From assembly GCA_025642065.1 (NCBI GenBank), contig JAODUP010001209.1:23977-87976 (forward strand): a stretch of DNA of 64,000 bases, in the 5' to 3' direction. The position numbers and the translations under genes are program-made. Source of the DNA: Paralvinella palmiformis (taxonomy: Eukaryota; Annelida; Polychaeta; Terebellida; Alvinellidae). Under the pieces are notes generated by a model. That model searched no databases and was not told the DNA's origin. It saw only the letters and a list, made by a program, of their open reading frames with translations. This document shows positions 47,578 through 59,960 of the stretch, piece by piece. Positions within the stretch are counted from its first letter, which is position 1. Each line of letters opens with the position of its first letter.

Positions 47578-48311
47578 ATATCGGATTTAAAAGAATTGCT
47601 TGAGTCACCTTTCGTGGAAAATTTAGAAGGGTTTAAGAAAGGTGAATCACTCGGTATTGCTCGAATATCTATGAATATATCTATCAAGAAATATATATTA
47701 AATAAATTAATTGTCGATGTGCTTGTTGATGAGCAGTTGTTGCCATCATATGCTCTTGGTAAGTATAAAGAGGATTTGCTTCAGACCACTGGAATTCCTA
47801 AAACCGATCAGCTCTAGGCACAGTTAAAACTGGAGGCCAAGAAAGCAGAGGCACAGTTGAGGATCATGGAGATGGAGTTAAGCCAGAGTGAAATCCAGGC
47901 TGACATGAGGCACCAAGAACTTACTGTCCAGGAGAGGAGGATACCACCAAAGAAAGATTTTGATGTCGGTAAACATGTTCGTACGGTACCACCATTCCAT
48001 GAAACAGGGGTAGATAAATACCTCCAGCACTTTGAAAAAGTAGCTAAGAATCTAGAATGGCCACAACGGATGTGGGCCATGTTACTCCATAATGTTCTGA
48101 GAATTAAGGCATGGGAAACTTATTATGATCTTCCACTAGCTGATAGTTTTGATTATAAAAAGGTTAAAAATGGTATCCTTAAAGCATATGAACTTTTACC
48201 ACAAGTCTATCGTCAACAATTCAGAAATTGCTGAAAACAAAATAACCAGACCTAAGTTGAATTTGCGCAAGTGAAAGAATATGAACAAACATCGAATTTC
48301 AATGCCCGTAG
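47578..48311 (+). pseudogene. Gypsy-type LTR retrotransposon gag (three in-frame stops)
   Basis: One plus frame runs from about 47578 to 48311 with stops at 47815 (TAG), 48232 (TGA) and 48253 (TAA) but no frameshift. It begins DLKELLESPFVENLEGFKKG, the N-terminal pattern of animal Gypsy gags. A charged coiled segment follows (KLEAKKAEAQLRIMEMELSQ), then DVGKHVRTVPPFHETGVDKY, LQHFEKVAKNLEWPQRMWAM and ILKAYELLPQVYRQQFRNC, the capsid-like core with the usual spacing, and a final QVKEYEQT piece. Gag forms the particle that carries the RNA. Protease, RT and integrase were not found downstream; sequence after 48311 does not continue the pattern. Otherwise intact reading suggests a fairly recent loss. 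Confidence 0.88.
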
Positions 48312-49800
48312 TTAAACACTTTCGCTAAAAGTGGATGGGAAGGATTTCTACCACCTGTAACTTTGCAAAGTTGATTCATGCAAACAAATGTATTTCTCTG
48401 GGAAATATCTCGTTTATATCAGCTCCGGTCGATTAAAATATTTAGTTATGCAACTGCTTTATGTTTCTTAACTTTAACAGCTTTCTTAGAGAAACGCTAT
48501 TAAATGAAGAAGAAACACCTGTAAGCAGAGCTACAATTGCAATTCAACCCCAACGTATCAACAAATAAATAAACAAGTGTCAAAAGTCCCACAACGCAGC
48601 AATCATGCTACAACCTCATTGCATCAATACAGCTTTAACATTATTAATAATTTCACGTGATAGATAGAAATAAACTGCCTTTCTCTGGTAAGTGTTAATA
48701 ACCTTAATCAGCCTTGTCCGATTTCTAACCTATATTATGATAGTTTGAGATCATAAATTAAATAGAGATTAACAAAACTATTTCTGGGTCACTTTATATA
48801 TATTGCATATCGTCAGAATTAAACACTGTTTGAGATTTATACTTTATATTATAGAAAGCTGTCCATATTATTCAGACTGATGTCTTATTACTAAATATGT
48901 GCACTCCGTTCGCAAAATGATTAGCATGCTATGAATATTTCTTGATTATGTATCTAAGGAGTCGTGTCTCAGTCGTATCTCCCTGATCTTACTAGTGCCA
49001 AGACTAAGTGAATAGATCATTACTAAATGTCACTACATGTAGCAATAACAATTCACCCTTGATAAATCTTATAATGGATTGAATTAAGTTGGATTTTGAT
49101 TTATAATAAACCAGATTCTTTAAAACAAACATTTATATCAATTAACCGCTAAAATGTTACCCCTTGAACAAACACATCTTATTTAAAATGAATAGAAGAC
49201 TGAAGATAGTCTATTATTGTGAAGCCCCTCATTCCCACAACACTTAGGGGAAATGTCCAGGTCTATCATTTTTCAAAGGAGAAAAAGAGTATCATTTAGA
49301 AAGAGTAGCCTAGTGAAATAATCGAAATATCTATATTATCACCTGCTGACTGACAATCAGTATTCCTTAAATTTCTATCTAAAATTCTGAATGAAATACA
49401 GTTGATGAATTATATCATGGATCACAAGTCCTTTGGTGCTGAAGATATGGCTATGATTATGATTATCACGAGTTTGTTCAACTGAATCTTTAAGGCATGT
49501 AATTTGACTTAGAGGTTAATCATAATTAAATCACTTTCATTTTATTTACAGTTGGTCCAATATGGTAACTAACTACTGGTTTAACCTCCAGGAAAAAGAA
49601 ACTCAAAGCATGTACATCTAGACTACGAGTACCAGGAGGAAACGAAATGTGCTTAAGGCCACTCAACTCAAAGTAACAGCCACGGATAATATGTCTGTAG
49701 CTCAGTTGACGAAGGAACTCGCTAAACATATGTCTAGTCCAGGTCTTTTTTGTGTCGTCTCAACTTAGCATGTCAAAGTGAAGTAACCATGATATAAGTT
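48312..49800. other. Unassigned; may contain the P-element 5' part
   Basis: Bases 49205-49290 read CEAPHSHNT then VYHFSKEKK in one frame, faintly like a THAP zinc-finger start, which would fit the transposase below; too weak to call. Minus frame 49526-49729 has no recognised motif. Confidence 0.3.
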
Positions 49801-49804
49801 AAAG

Positions 49805-51069
49805 TTAATATAATGTCAGACCAGACGAAATTAAGCTGTGTTGTTTTTGGTGAACTGACAATAAAAGAAAGTGTATTACATAACCCTGAGCATGATGAGA
49901 GGGAACGGTTGGAATATTTTGGGAAAATCTAACTATTCAGCCTAGCATAGTGTTGTGTTTATGTTGAGAGGTTTAGCATGTAAGACGAAGCAACCAATTG
50001 GCTATTTTCTAACCAGCAGTACTGCATATTCTAATTTGCTGACAGATCTTTTGAAGTGTATCAAAAATTGCAAATGAATCTAGCCTTATTGTCAAAGCTA
50101 TAATATGTGGTCAATGGTCAAATAATCAGGCAATGGTCACTAAACTAGGAGTATCTGTTAGCAAGCCATATTGTATACACAACAATAATCGTGTCAATTT
50201 CTTCTATGATCCACCATATTTATTGAAAAATATAAGCAAAGATTGTTTTAAATTCATGTTTCAAAGTTCGTAACATATTGTTACCTATCAGAAAGTCAAC
50301 ACAAAAACATGTGGATTTCCCAGTGTTTTCAACTGTGTGTTAGGCATGCCATTCACGTTGATGGCACTCTGTGGCAGTAGGCATATCAACCCATGTTAAC
50401 CTAGGTAAATTATCAGCTGATGCTATGCATACAGCCCATTTGATAGAAAAGTTAGATCAGTTATTTAACACATTTAACAATTCTCAGTTCACAAAGTTGA
50501 AACAATGGGGTTGCCCCTCTCTGACAATACAAATCATTTCAATTCCTACACATACATTGAAATGAGTCAAAACTATAAACTCATTATGGTCACGTTAGTT
50601 GCCATGTTTAGAATGGCATAAAATGTGAATACATGCACAAGTATTGTTGTGAAATGATATCCAAGTGAATTACTCTCTATAGTGTATGTACATAAGTGAT
50701 TTAAACCATTAGTATTTAATTTGAAATATATTACTCCAGTCCAATACAATGAGCTTGTCCACCCATCAGTTCCCTTTTCTTCCTAAATACCTGATGTAAT
50801 CAGGTCTCTCGTAGTTGTTTTGGGCCACAAACTGTGATTACAGTAGAGGAACCAATATGCTGATTTATATAGCGGGATTTATTTCTCGCACCATTACACA
50901 CACCTGTGTAGTAAACGGTAAACGTACTGCAGGATTAGTCGATGTTTTAAATAAAGCAAATTCTTCTCATGTGTTTATTGCTGCTAAGCAGTATCAAGAT
51001 CTTACCACTGGTGGTCTTGTTGTATCCAGTTCAGATGTATACATTAATAGAAGCAGAATTCCGTTATAA
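49805..51069 (+). pseudogene. P-element (THAP9-like) transposase pseudogene
   Basis: Consecutive blocks in the order of P-element transposases: VVFGELTIKESVLHNPEHDE (49840-49899), where the catalytic FDE block reads FGE (GGT at 49849-49851 in place of Asp); LRGLACKTKQPIGYFLTSST (about 49960-50030); LLTDLLKCIKNCK; a VKAIICGQWSNNQAMVTKLG-like stretch in shifted frames 50090-50150; VSKPY-type and DPPYLLKNI (50206-50235); LGKLSADAMHTAHLIEKLDQ then LFNTFNN (50395-50481), the GTP-binding-insert region; and LIYIAGFISRTI (50857-50892) with GGLVVSSSDVY (51010-51042), the C-terminal block. Many stops and frameshifts. THAP finger and terminal repeats not found. In flies the family moves by cut-and-paste and needs GTP. 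Confidence 0.87.
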
Positions 51070-53904
51070 TGTTGAAAAGATACTCCACGTGTGTCAAGTT
51101 AGATGTAGACTAGTAACACGTATGCTGACATAGTTATAAGTGAAAGTTAGAATATGATTCTAGTAAAACATTAGAGTTCGTTGTACACTTGTATATTAAT
51201 ATGCGTCTACATCATGTTCATATGTGACTAATAGATAATTCAATTGTTGCAAAGGTAAAAAGATCTATATAAGTTTGAAATTAAGCATTGGTAATTGACC
51301 AATGTCAATAAATTCGGTATTTAACAGATTGTGCATGTAATATCATGTAGTTGTTCATATTTCAGCTTACATTTTCGGCTGACTATGTCTGCTACTTTTA
51401 GTTGGTAGATTGTCATCAGAGAGTCTGAATTTATGATGATCTATGTAACATTTATATTTGCTTCATACTTGTAACTCATATTTAAATTGAGAAATACAAG
51501 CAATTTTATATTCGGATTTGGGTTATGTGTTCAATCATCAATACTTTCCCACGGGTTTCTGCTGCATAGGCCTATGTTACAACAAAGGCATTATGAACAT
51601 TACGAATGTGTATAATAATTTCATGGAAAAATTGAAATAATTCTACATTGTTTAAAAATACGTTATGGTACACTGTGTACACTATATATAAGATTTTTAT
51701 GGCAGGTTTAAAGCTACCAGAGTTTGTTACATATGTATTGTAATTATTATTTCTAGTGTCTTTCTGTACAGATGTAAAATCTTGTAATTAATATTTTAAA
51801 ATTCAAGATACATGTTCTGAACTTTTATTTAATCCTAATATATTAGTTTCTCATACAGTATGTGACATTTTAGCTAAATAGGAATCACAATAATTACAGT
51901 AAATAATTACATCAGGATTACATTAACGACTTTGTTGTTGTGCGTCTTAGATGTGATGACATGTGTTAATTTGATCTCAAACTATATTCATTTCACGTGA
52001 GAACATGTACACATAATAAAGTGCACTGATTTAACTTGCTGCCTTGTTTTATTTCCAGAATACATTTGCCCATTGGCCAATATATTTTTAACACAGTGAT
52101 TATATGAAAGAAACGTACCATAGTGTCAGAAATACATGACCAATTATAACAATGGTTGCATAAACACATATCTATCCCAACACATCATAATACACCTTGA
52201 ATCGTGAAAAAAAAATCATGCAAAACATAATTATACACTTCTAGCACACTATTTAACCGCACCAAATCCAGGACAACAAAACTGTCTAATTCAGTTTATA
52301 CTACCAGCTAGCCCAATCATTCCCTGGTTTTAGATGCCACTAAAAATCCTCTCTCTATGTATTTAACTTTTATCCTTGAATATTTCCAGTTAGATTGTCC
52401 GATGCCTGCCTGAAGCCCTCAATTGGTAAATATTGGCCATATGGCGACTTCTCTTGTCAAAGTCCATTCGATCTTAAATTAAAATGTACAACGTGTTATG
52501 TAAGGCGGCGCTGCTAACTGTTTATTTCACAGTGTGGCATGTGTTATCGCCCGCTTTCCCGTCTTGTTATATATGATGTTTGGCATCATTTCATCAATAA
52601 TGTCAAGTAAACTATAACTTCTTTAGGAACATGGAACTATTGCGAACGGCTGTCGGTCAAGATAAGGGTGTGTATATTAAAAATGGAAAATTCAAAGGTT
52701 AAGAAAATTGAAATTAAAAATACACTTGTCACTGCAAAGGTAGACTATCACTATAATAACAAAAGAGGATCAAAGCGTGCAAAACGAATTCCATTCAATA
52801 TTTTGAAAGAAACTAAACTACATAAAAACCACGCTATCTTCTTACATACCATTACATGAGGCAAAGGTATGGCCTATTGTTTTGATAATTGCTGATATCT
52901 TATTAATGAGGATGTTCTACATATGTTCAGTTCATTACATTGTTGATAATAGATTTTATTCGTCAAAATATATCGTTGCTTCCTAAAGTTAATTTATTTG
53001 TTAAACCTTTAAAATATGTCTAGTTGCGTATTTTATGAATGAAAATTATAGTTGAATAATAACAAACTAATGTAAATTGTAGATACACATATTAACCCGT
53101 ACGTTTTATACTTGTATGAGGATTAGTTAATTTTGTTTTTATTTTTGAAGATGATGAATGCGAGAGAGATAAAATATGTTGGCTTACCAGTTTCTTTATT
53201 TAAAACAGGAATCCACGTTCTTATAATAATGTCTTTGTTTTTAACATATGGTACACAGGCTAACCATTTATAACATTAAACACGGCACTATGAAAACGTT
53301 AGTAATCATGTTAATGCTTAAGTGAATATATCACAATATAGAAGAGAAAGGGGAAAGTTGTATTCCTCGTTTTATTTAAAAGCCGTAGAAATATCAATCG
53401 CATGTCCATATTAAATCTATAGAAATAATGTCATTTATAAAACAAATACCAGCCGTAACAGAAAATAATAAATTAAGGCTGACTATTAATTTTGTGTCAT
53501 CAATAATTCAAGACCAATGCTTGATTTAAGGCAAACAAATTTGTTTTGAACTGGGTTACTATTAAATGTTTGGTAGTAATTAGGCTTTTGTGGTATGAAT
53601 AACACCAATAGCAGTGGAGTTCTCAGTTGTAATTATAGATGCTGAAGTTTCAGACCAGACGTAGTTTTGTGTGATAAATCCGATAAGATTATTCTAGATA
53701 ATATAAACAATTTCTTATGATAGGAATATTTTGTTTAGAAATCTTTAAAAGAATTGATGATCTATTCTCGGTCCGTAGAATCGTATATAGTGTGGCTTAT
53801 GGTAAGTAGTTTCGTAATAAGGCATGATATAATGTTATATTACGTTATCGGCTGTTGGCCCTTTCACGTGTAAAAAACTGATAGATGGATTGACAAACAA
53901 AAAT
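51070..53904. other. Unassigned non-coding stretch
   Basis: Long AT-rich region with no recognised gene. A lysine-rich frame at 52668-52859 (+) lacks a motif. Bases 52500-52560 are GC-richer. Confidence 0.4.
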
Positions 53905-54030
53905 AGTCACTCACTAACTGACTGACTGACTCACTTATGCTCTCACATGGTCATTCAGGTGCTCACTATCTCGCTCACTCACTCGCTCACTCAGCCATTC
54001 AATCACTTTCTCACTTGCTTATTCAGTCTT
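53905..54030. repeat. Degenerate TCAC tetranucleotide block
   Basis: CACTCACTAACTGACTGACT-type units continuing through GCTCACTCACTCGCTC. Confidence 0.88.
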
Positions 54031-55419
54031 TTATGATATATCTCTTTCTATATATTGTGCATTCAGATACCTATGTTCAATCAATCAACCATTTTGATGC
54101 TAGCATTTACATATTCGCCATAAATATATTAGGCGATACCAAGATTACGATGTATAGGTCAACGTCCGTCCACGATTACAATACACTGTACACTCTAAAG
54201 CTCCATAATTATATATTAGTAACGACTGCCAGTTATATGACAAATTATACACCAATTAAAGACACAAGTGGCAATATGATGGCCTATTATCGTTATGGAT
54301 GGGCAAAACTGTAACGTAGTTCCCATTGAATTATTTAACAACAGGATGAGCTATAGTTCTCTTGGTGTGTATTCTTCAAATGTCCACCATTTTTAATACC
54401 ATTAACTTAATAGTAGGTCAGGTATTCCTAAGTAGAGAGTCCCCACTTCAAATGTTTATACAATCCCAGTTTTTATGGATATATATAATTTAGCTCTCCA
54501 GAATGACAGAAATCATTACTCCATTTTCTAACTGATTAAGCATCTCACTTGGCAAAGCTTATACATTGTTCTGTTCCTTCTATGTAACAATGTTGCTATT
54601 ATTCATCTTTACTATAAATGAGTCATAATACTCTCACTATCTCTCCATAGCAACGTATGTGGTTGTTAAGTTCTCCTCCTTTGTAAGTGCAAAAATATTC
54701 ATCAACCCTAATTCAGCCATTATACCAGTAATTATTCTTATGTCAAAAATCCCTTACGCCTTTTACTTACAATATGGTGTAGTAAATATATTTACATGGC
54801 ATCATATCTCATTATCCAAAAAGCTAACATCTTGTTCTGGTCTGATACATAAATGTTTATTGCTTGAATATCCATCCTGTCAAAAGTAAATAATTTCACT
54901 TTCTGCTGTCGTTCAAGACATGTCCAGTTTGTACGTAAAGTGTTGGTGGCACGTCATGCAGCAAATTGTCATAGATATTTATAATCGTGATTTATTTATA
55001 CCCTAAATGTCATCAATATTATTTGGTGAAATTATTTAGCTACTTTATTTGCAATTTCTCGTACCCTATGCTCTTCATTGCTAAATAGTTCTATATAGTG
55101 ACACATATCTACATTTTTCCTATATGGATCGTCATTGTAACACCGGCTATTGTAAAGGCGTCAATACAAAGACAACATTTTTATATACCGGTTCCAAACT
55201 TTTGATATTTATGTATGTTTTAGTTTGATTGAAATCTCAATAGTAGTATTATTATGTATGGAAATTGTAAATCTATTACCTACATACTTACTTACAAAAA
55301 GTACGAATTGAAACAATAACTCTTAGTAAACAACAGGAACATATGGTTCAAAGATAAGTTAATTCATACTCAAGATAACTAGTTTTAAACCCATAATTTA
55401 CACATAGCAATACTTTGCT
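54031..55419. other. Unassigned non-coding stretch
   Basis: Frames 53937-54314 and 54659-54889 (+) have no recognised motif; the first begins inside the TCAC block. Confidence 0.4.
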
Positions 55420-55560
55420 ATGATCCAAAAGAAATATATTAATCAGAAACTTTCAACACGACATATGTTGATCTCAGCTTCGTTGTGGCCTGGAATAGCT
55501 AAACAAATACGGCGTTCCACGCTGGAGCTTAATCCGAGTGAACGTTTAGCCTTTTATAGG
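55420..55560 (+). repeat. R3 partial copy
   Basis: GATCCAAAAGAAATATATTA and ATCTCAGCTTCGTTGTGGCC align in order with 15827-15910, and the GAACGTTTAGCCTTTTATAG end is near the position of 15990. Diverges afterwards. Confidence 0.68.
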
Positions 55561-55744
55561 TGTGTCAACCAAAATAGCAGTGTCTTGAACATGTGATAAC
55601 ATTATGTTGTGTACACTACCTATATTTAGAAGCAGCAAAGTTAGGTAAACTAGGTATTCTGTTGCACCGTATTGGTTTATTCAAACTTTACTACAGGTAG
55701 CAATATATAATATGTTACAAGAACTGTATATTATATTTTGTGCC

Positions 55745-55842
55745 ATGCGTATGTGTATGTATGTATGTATGTATGTATGTCCCCGTACACCTGCGCGCGC
55801 GCGGGGGTGTTTGTGTGTGTGTGCGCGGGCGCCCTCGTGTAT
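55745..55842. repeat. (GTAT)n plus GC-rich alternating run
   Basis: ATGT units 55751-55780, then GCGCGCGCGCGGGGG and TGTGTGTGTGTGCGCGGGCG near 55793-55830, another stretch with Z-DNA-type alternation. Lies about 200 bases after the R3 piece. Confidence 0.88.
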
Positions 55843-56538
55843 GTTTATTCAGCAAATTCAAGAAAGTATAGTAAGACAGACAGAAGAGGTGAAAGAAGGC
55901 AGAGGATTATCAAATTTTATTCCCCACGCCTCATAAATGAGAAGATGGTCGTCTCTGTGACCTACTTGGTAGATTGGATGGCCGCAAACCTTTGCTTCAT
56001 CTTTCACTAGGCTTGATTATCTATTGAATTTGCTTGGCCCCTTTAACATAATTTGTGTATAAATGTTCCCCAAAAAGAGAAATATTTTCATTTGTGATGT
56101 ACAGAAGGAAAATAATAACTCACATCAAATGGCACAAAGCGGTTCAATGACTCGGTACTTTGGAGTTTAGGTTGACATATTTTAGGAAAGTGGACTAAGG
56201 ACATAATGTATTTCTGTTGAAATATCTTTATACGCCGATCAGAGGGTACAGGACAGCGTGAGTTATATAGTGTTCTATATATCACATGGAATATGATATC
56301 TACAATTTAAAAATGTTGTTACTTAGGATTACAGGCATTCAATAGACAAAGAATAGATTAATAGATTACAATATTTATGATTTGTAACAAATCAAACCGG
56401 TATAGATTGACTGGGTTTTACTACATTTTAGTATAATAAGTGGTAAAAGTCTTAAAACAATCTAAATATTTAAGTTATTAAACATTTACTAGAGAATAAT
56501 CATGTTATATGATTAATTTAAACAGTTTTTCTATCCAT

Positions 56539-56541
<3 letters not shown>
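55843..56541. other. Unassigned non-coding stretch
   Basis: Nothing recognised. Confidence 0.4.
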
Positions 56542-56596
<55 letters not shown>

Positions 56597-56632
56597 AGAG
56601 AGAGAGAGAGAGAGAGAGGAAGATGAAAATAA

Positions 56633-56722
<90 letters not shown>

Positions 56723-56728
56723 GGATAG
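56542..56728. repeat. (GA)n(GATA)n compound microsatellite
   Basis: GA units 56542-56619 with GCGAGCG near 56588, then about 24 GATA units 56633-56728. Confidence 0.97.
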
Positions 56729-57479
56729 ATACTGAGTTTCTTTCACTCGATCATGTGGATAGTGATTTTTACATATTGTCTCCTATATCTTCAGAAAGTC
56801 TCTTTTACTTATGCATTAATAATAATTCACTGTCCAACTCTGTAGAACAATAACATAAATATTAATTTTACACCCGTACGTCTCACCCAGAATTACCTGT
56901 TATTTACAACATGAAGCGCTCGATACGTCGTTTGTCACTGAAGTACAGCTCATTTATAAGCTTCTTGTCATTCAATGCCATTCGATTTTTATTAAAAACA
57001 TGACAACAATGTATGCCAATAGCCTTAATGTTGGATATACGTCATTAGAAATTGAGGTAGTATTCCCAAATTACTATTATCATGTGAATATTGTTTATGT
57101 TGTTATTTTTTTAATTGCACCTATATGTATTAGACTAGAATACTATTCGAAATATCACGTTGAAGACAATGCCATTTATATGAAGAAGAAGAAAAGGATA
57201 AATGCCATCCTCAAAACCACTTTAAAGAAACAGAAATGCTAAATTAAGAAGCAATTATTAGAAATACGAGATCTTTAGCCGATAAGAACAATTTTGTTGT
57301 TTGGTGTATTAAATAAATGGTTGATTTATTAATTGACCTATCGAACAAGTTAATTAATCAGTGATTGCGTGAGTGAGAGAGTTGTCAAGTGGCGCAAGTG
57401 TTTCCTTTAACTGTATAACATGGCCGAGTGGTAAGTGTATCAAATAAAGTCCCCAAACACAGCTATAGCCGGGGCATTG
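56729..57479. other. Unassigned; possible tRNA-like A box at 57420
   Basis: ATGGCCGAGTGGTAAG at 57420-57435 is a good Pol III A box, but no B box follows at the right distance. Perhaps a truncated SINE head. No gene recognised. Confidence 0.35.
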
Positions 57480-57697
57480 ACTGTAATCTGGTCTGTCAGA
57501 TAAAGAACTTGAATGGTTTAGATCCTATCTGGAACAACGCTCCCAGAGAGTGTCTGTTCATGGTATTTTATCTGACATTCAGTTTTTTGTTATCTGGTGT
57601 ACCACATGGTTCAGTTCTTGGTCCTCTGATTTTTACAATGTATACCCATCCTCTTGGGATCATTGCGCAGCAATATGGAGTTAAATATCACTTGTAT
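57480..57697 (+). pseudogene. LINE reverse transcriptase fragment cut at the YADD site
   Basis: Plus strand encodes KELEWFRSYLEQRSQRVSVH and GILSDIQF, then after a frameshift near 57585 LLSGVPHGSVLGPLIFTMYT and YGVKYHLY. This is RT motif 3 to the start of the catalytic YADD box in L2/CR1/Rex1-like LINEs. The frame ends exactly at YHLY, where an AAT tract and an inverted LINE tail begin. No continuation was found on the far side. Confidence 0.86.
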
Positions 57698-57741
57698 AAT
57701 AATAATAATGATGATGATAATAATAATAATAATAATAATAA
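57698..57741. repeat. (AAT)n tract, complement of a LINE ATT tail
   Basis: AAT units with three GAT variants (57709-57718). In the minus sense it is the 3' tail of the next feature. Confidence 0.93.
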
Positions 57742-58140
57742 TGTATATTTAATAAAGAGCCCTTCTGGCAGGAGCCATTCAAAGGCGCTGTACAAATAAT
57801 ATGTAATATAATAATACCCCAAATAATGTCTGTAAAAACCCTGTAATGATTTAAAAGATAATAATTATTTATCTGTGAAAGCGACCTTAAATAGGTGTGT
57901 TTTTAGAAGAGACTTAAAATTTCCAAGAGACGACGCATTTCTAATATTTGCCGGCAACCTATTCCACAAAGTGGGGGGCTGCAACACTAAACGCACAATC
58001 ACCATATGACTTGAGCCGAGACACTGGCACCTGCAATAGTATCTGACTGGATGACCTGAGTTTTGGGGATGACTTCTAATAGAAACCAGTTCATACAGGT
58101 ATTCTGGCGCCATATCATTAATAGATTTCTACTCATACAA
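57742..58140 (-). mobile_element. 3' end of a non-LTR retrotransposon (LINE tail), copy 2
   Basis: The minus frame ending at 57865 reads PPTLWNRLPANIRN, then ASSLGNFKSLLKTHLFKVAF, the characteristic last residues of CR1/L2/Rex1-like reverse transcriptase ORFs. A short 3' UTR (to about 57742) and the ATT tail follow. Matches 20352-20720 closely. Severely 5'-truncated, as usual for LINE insertions. It lies head-on into the RT fragment at 57480-57697. Confidence 0.88.
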
Positions 58141-58339
58141 TTCATGACATACATATAAAATCACTTCTGACGTGAGTTCTTTTAATATACAAAGCGCATA
58201 ATATCTTCAATATATCTAACCAAAGAGATCATAACTGTATAAATAGGTCCAACCAGTATGAGGTACGAAGTATGAGGTATAAACATATGGATTTTCTTTA
58301 TATATTCAAGCTAAACAACAAACCTTCCTATAAAATGTA

Positions 58340-58343
<4 letters not shown>
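58141..58343. other. Unassigned; part resembles 61320-61430
   Basis: CTAACCAAAGAGATCATAAC then TGTATAAATAGGTCC resembles AGCCAAAGAGACCGTAACTG then TCTAAATCGTGCC near 61343, and both continue into an AT-rich ATATTTAT stretch. Probably a small dispersed repeat. Confidence 0.4.
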
Positions 58344-58407
<64 letters not shown>

Positions 58408-58415
58408 TATATAGA
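58344..58415. repeat. (TA)n microsatellite
   Basis: About 30 TA units with two breaks. Confidence 0.95.
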
Positions 58416-58951
58416 TTATAAGTTAATCTCATATACCAGTAAGGCTAGTAAGACAAAAAGATGGTAGCTTGGCCAAAACGATAATAGCCTTGAACAGAAA
58501 AGTATGCGCGAAGCAAGTTCATGCCGTTGGGGTTGGCAGGGGGAACATTCTCAGTAATTACGACCAAAATGAAATACAACCTAAGTAAACAACGAAGCCA
58601 CGAGACAAGTCAGGTGTCAAGAAAATTGGACAGTTCCGGAAGTCGAGAAGTGGACTGGAGCACGGCTTAAATCTGCCGTTTACCTAGCACAACCATAGGG
58701 AAACAACCTGTCTCGTTTTCTACGTTTTTCGTTCCTCATTAATATTCAGTAGCTGACTAACCAATCAGATACAATCAGTCGGGGGGCATTTAATGATAGA
58801 CTGTTCAACCAACATATTTCGCTTAGATATCGAGACAGGTCAATAACACGTTAGCTGACATATTTATTCAGGTTTTTAACGGAATTTAATGGTTTTCATA
58901 GTCGCACACAATAGAAGGTGGCCAGTGACGGCCGGGACATTAACTTTCAAC

Positions 58952-58955
<4 letters not shown>
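58416..58955. other. GC-richer unassigned stretch
   Basis: Bases about 58480-58940 are GC-richer than their surroundings, with an ACCAATCAGATACAATCAG stretch near 58758 and GGCCAGTGACGGCCGGGACA near 58918. No gene, motif or second copy recognised in the window. Confidence 0.35.

Positions 58956-59000
<45 letters not shown>
58956..59000. repeat. (TA)n microsatellite
   Basis: About 22 TA units. Confidence 0.95.
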
Positions 59001-59001
<1 letters not shown>

Positions 59002-59302
59002 TGATTTATAGTTCATCACGCCGACTCACAAAACGAATATTTATTCGTTTGATGGTCTACAATATTTGTAATTATGGTATTCTGTTTCCATTAACGACAA
59101 GTGCATCTCATATTTACCAATTAAAGATTGTGGTACAGCGAAACGGAAGTTCATGCAGTAAACAAGGCACACGCACGTACACAGGCACACACACATACAA
59201 CCAGTCTTTGACTCAACTTATACAAATAACTTCATGCTAATTTAACACATCTCTCAACAACAGTCCACCAGAGCCTAGGCTAGGCTAAGTAAAAAAGAAA
59301 AC

Positions 59303-59420
59303 ACTCACTCACTCACTCACTCACCCATCAACTCACTCACTCATTCATTCACTCACTGAACAACTCACTCACTCAACCATTCACTCACTCACTCAACCAC
59401 TTACTCAACCACTCATTCAC
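59303..59420. repeat. TCAC tetranucleotide block
   Basis: CACTCACTCACTCACTCACC followed by ATTC, AACC and ACTC variants. Confidence 0.9.
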
Positions 59421-59960
59421 TAAATTACACTACGCGACTTAATTTAATGACAGATATGTTCTTACAATCATGTATTGTTAAATGTCAATATTAAGGTCAT
59501 TTGTTTCAGGATTCCACCCTTTCTAATACAAGTACAAGCATTTTATAAGAATTATGTTTTCTCTCCAAAAGTAATTTTCGTGAGTAATTGAGCCAATAGA
59601 CGCCTAATGGCTAAATAATCATGACTGGGGTAGTGGGGTACAACATCCAGATTTACATAGTGACAAGACTGTGGTTTATTATACGAGAAGAGCTTCTTTC
59701 TTACCCCACCCCATTATAATTACTATTAAATATTCATAGCATAGAAATGGATGGAGCCAATTTTTATCGCATCTTTCCCCTGAAGTAGCACAACAATCGT
59801 TTCCTTTGCATATAATTTAAAAGATAGCAGTATTAACAATGGCTAATTATATTCTTTACAAAAAAAATGAAACAGTGTGTGACTGCGTGTTTGTCTTTGT
59901 GTGTGTATGGGAATGTATGCATGCATATGTGTGTGTGTTTGTGTTTGTCTACACGGTTAC
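59421..59960. other. Unassigned non-coding stretch
   Basis: Nothing recognised. Confidence 0.4.

Noticed and set aside
49205..49290. THAP zinc finger of the P-element transposase
   Set aside because: Only a vague Cys/His and HF..K pattern; the spacing of the C2CH residues cannot be confirmed by eye.
57420..57480. tRNA-like A box GGCCGAGTGGTAAG
   Set aside because: No B box at the expected distance and no cloverleaf; a box A match alone is too short.
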